DNA from: Bacteroidales bacterium | Lineage (GTDB): Bacteria; Bacteroidota; Bacteroidia; Bacteroidales; UBA932 | Assembly (NCBI GenBank): GCA_013335275.1 | Contig: JAAXVX010000049.1 | Span: 1-8,415, forward strand | Reading direction: 5' to 3' | Length of the DNA stretch: 8,415 bases | Shown: piece by piece, positions 7,474 through 8,415 of the stretch | Layout: every line of letters begins with the position of its first letter | How positions within the stretch are numbered: the first letter of the stretch is position 1 | Program-made: the position numbers and the translations under genes | The notes under the pieces: generated by a model | Seen by the model: only the letters and a program-made list of their open reading frames with translations | Told to the model about the DNA's origin: nothing | The model's database searches: none

Positions 7474-7481
7474 CAAAAGTA
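7474..7481 (-). promoter_or_regulatory. -7 box of the dnaX promoter, very close to the start codon
   Basis: The minus strand reads TACTTTTG, an exact TAnnTTTG match, ending only six bases before the dnaX ATG. With the usual distance from this box to the start site, transcription would begin at or within a few bases of the ATG, giving a leaderless or nearly leaderless mRNA. No TTTG is seen about 19 bases upstream. Confidence 0.55.
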
Positions 7482-7493
7482 AGAATTTTTATC

Positions 7494-7501
7494 TAATTTT
7501 G
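7494..7501 (+). promoter_or_regulatory. -7 box for the exported-protein gene at 7519
   Basis: The plus strand reads TAATTTTG, matching TAnnTTTG, 17 bases before the ATG at 7519. It predicts a leader of roughly 12 bases. No matching -33 TTTG is present at about 19 bases upstream. Together with the box at 7474-7481 it makes a compact divergent promoter pair within 51 bases. Confidence 0.5.
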
Positions 7502-7518
7502 CATCTATAACAACAATC

Positions 7519-8376
7519 ATGATGAGACAATTATTTGCCCTTCTTTTTTCCTTTTTTGTCATCACAAATCCCTCTTACGGACAGGAGATTTTTGGCAAGG
7601 CCAAGAACAATTTCCGGAACTTCGCCGGCAAGACCACCATGGTTGTTGCAAATTCAACTGATTTTACCGATCTCTCAATCATGGATGCAGTAAAAACGGG
7701 GTGGAAAATATCTCCGTTTGAAATTTGTACCCTATCCGATTTTGAAAAGTTAAAAACAGATACTTCCTATTACTTTCTATTGAGAGTGGATGGAAAGTTT
7801 AAAAAGGAGGGAGAGGCAAAGATTGAGTATCTCACGCTTGTAAAAGGAGGCCCGGAATCAAAAAAAGGAATCTCTAAAATGTATGAAATTGCAACTCTTC
7901 CGCTTCAGGCCATTGGTGACGAATCCGGGGAGGCATTCTTTTTTATTCCTGCGTATATAGATATCATTCAGAGTCATGTAATAAATGTGGGTTCGGAAAT
8001 TCTCAAGGCATATGTTGGAAACTCATTTTACAGCAACAGAATAGATAATGCGGGGGATAAAAAAATTATATTTAACAAAGAAGATTTAGGTTTTGAACTT
8101 GATCCGGAAGAAGCAGATTCCCTGTTCATGAAAAAAATTACTATTGGAGATGAATCCACAGTTGAAAAGGCAATTCTTGAAAGTGCCGCAGAGACACTGG
8201 TCGGGTTTACGATATCTCCAAAAGGGAATTCATCGGGTTCATATTCGTATAAACTCATAATTGATGCAGAGACACATGACCTTCTTTTTTTTCGCAGACA
8301 CAAGATATCCGACAGGCTTCCGAAAGGATTTACTAAGGAAGATATCAAGATAGTCACAAAACCTTTCAGAAAGTAA
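7519..8376 (+). CDS. Exported protein of unknown function
   Basis: This is a 285-residue protein that I do not recognise. Residues 1-21 form a Sec signal peptide: MMR, a Phe/Leu-rich core, then SYG before Gln22. There is no Cys after the signal, so it is not an obvious lipoprotein. The mature part has no further membrane segment and looks like a mixed alpha/beta soluble protein. A first block at about 38-110 contains WKISPFEICTLSDFEKL and the strand-like YYFLLRVDG. A middle acidic stretch lies near 185-200, and a C-terminal block at about 235-280 contains SYSYKLIIDAETHDLLFFRRHK, split here as SYSYKLIID and AETHDLLFFRRHK. The end is basic. No catalytic signature, metal site or repeat stands out. 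The ATG at 7519 is followed by a second ATG at 7522, either of which could be the start. It is divergent from dnaX, and a further gene begins three bases after its stop, so the two are probably one operon. Confidence 0.85.
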   Translation: MMRQLFALLFSFFVITNPSYGQEIFGKAKNNFRNFAGKTTMVVANSTDFTDLSIMDAVKTGWKISPFEICTLSDFEKLKTDTSYYFLLRVDGKFKKEGEAKIEYLTLVKGGPESKKGISKMYEIATLPLQAIGDESGEAFFFIPAYIDIIQSHVINVGSEILKAYVGNSFYSNRIDNAGDKKIIFNKEDLGFELDPEEADSLFMKKITIGDESTVEKAILESAAETLVGFTISPKGNSSGSYSYKLIIDAETHDLLFFRRHKISDRLPKGFTKEDIKIVTKPFRK

Positions 8377-8379
8377 GAA

Positions 8380-8415
8380 ATGACAATAATTACTAAGAAA
8401 TTCGAAAACGGTCTC
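8380..8415 (+). CDS. Start of a further gene, possibly an M16-family zinc peptidase (partial)
   Basis: An ATG three bases after the preceding stop opens a frame of 12 codons to the window edge, MTIITKKFENGL. The KFENGL stretch resembles the LxNGL that begins many M16 (pitrilysin/processing-peptidase-like) proteins in Bacteroidota. The catalytic HxxEH would lie outside the window. The tight spacing supports a real gene co-transcribed with the exported protein. The family call rests on only a few residues. Confidence 0.4.
   Translation, partial: MTIITKKFENGL

Noticed and set aside
7468..7476. Upstream in-frame TTG start for dnaX adding Met-Trp-Gly
   Set aside because: The ATG at 7467 gives the family's standard MERFIVSARKYRP start, and the TTG overlaps the -7 box, so it would probably not be transcribed.

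Overview
The window reads as ordinary chromosomal DNA from a member of the Bacteroidota, most likely Bacteroidales. Evidence: TAnnTTTG-type -7 boxes upstream of several genes, A-rich leaders without Shine-Dalgarno sequences, a two-gene cobalamin-dependent methylmalonyl-CoA mutase whose proteins look like the Bacteroidales versions, and signal peptides ending just before Gln, as is common in this phylum. The sequence is moderately AT-rich and densely coding; the longest gap between genes is 128 bases. I see no mobile element, CRISPR array, tRNA or rRNA.

Layout. Positions 1-50 hold what is probably half of a terminator cut by the window edge. Positions 51-4060 (minus strand) are a mutA-mutB operon for the small and large subunits of methylmalonyl-CoA mutase, the B12 enzyme that joins succinyl-CoA to (R)-methylmalonyl-CoA in the propionate pathway. 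Positions 4061-4188 form a divergent promoter region. Positions 4189-4770 (plus) encode a small exported protein of Spy/CpxP type with two LTxxQ motifs and an unusual Met/Lys repeat tail containing a CxxC. It converges on lptB, with a hairpin at the junction.

Positions 4813-7467 (minus) are a dnaX-lptB pair: the clamp-loader gamma/tau subunit, then 18 bases later the ATPase of the lipopolysaccharide exporter. A 51-base divergent region separates dnaX from a plus-strand gene at 7519-8376 for an exported protein I do not recognise. Three bases after it another gene begins (8380 to the window edge); its first residues look like the start of an M16-family zinc peptidase.

The functions here are mostly housekeeping: central metabolism, replication and envelope biogenesis. 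I found no evidence of a complete undescribed system. The parts most worth a second look are the Met/Lys-rich envelope protein and its promoter region, including a perfect 16-base repeat spaced exactly 100 bases apart. Next are an Asn at a normally Arg position in the MutB substrate channel, and the unrecognised exported protein beside dnaX.
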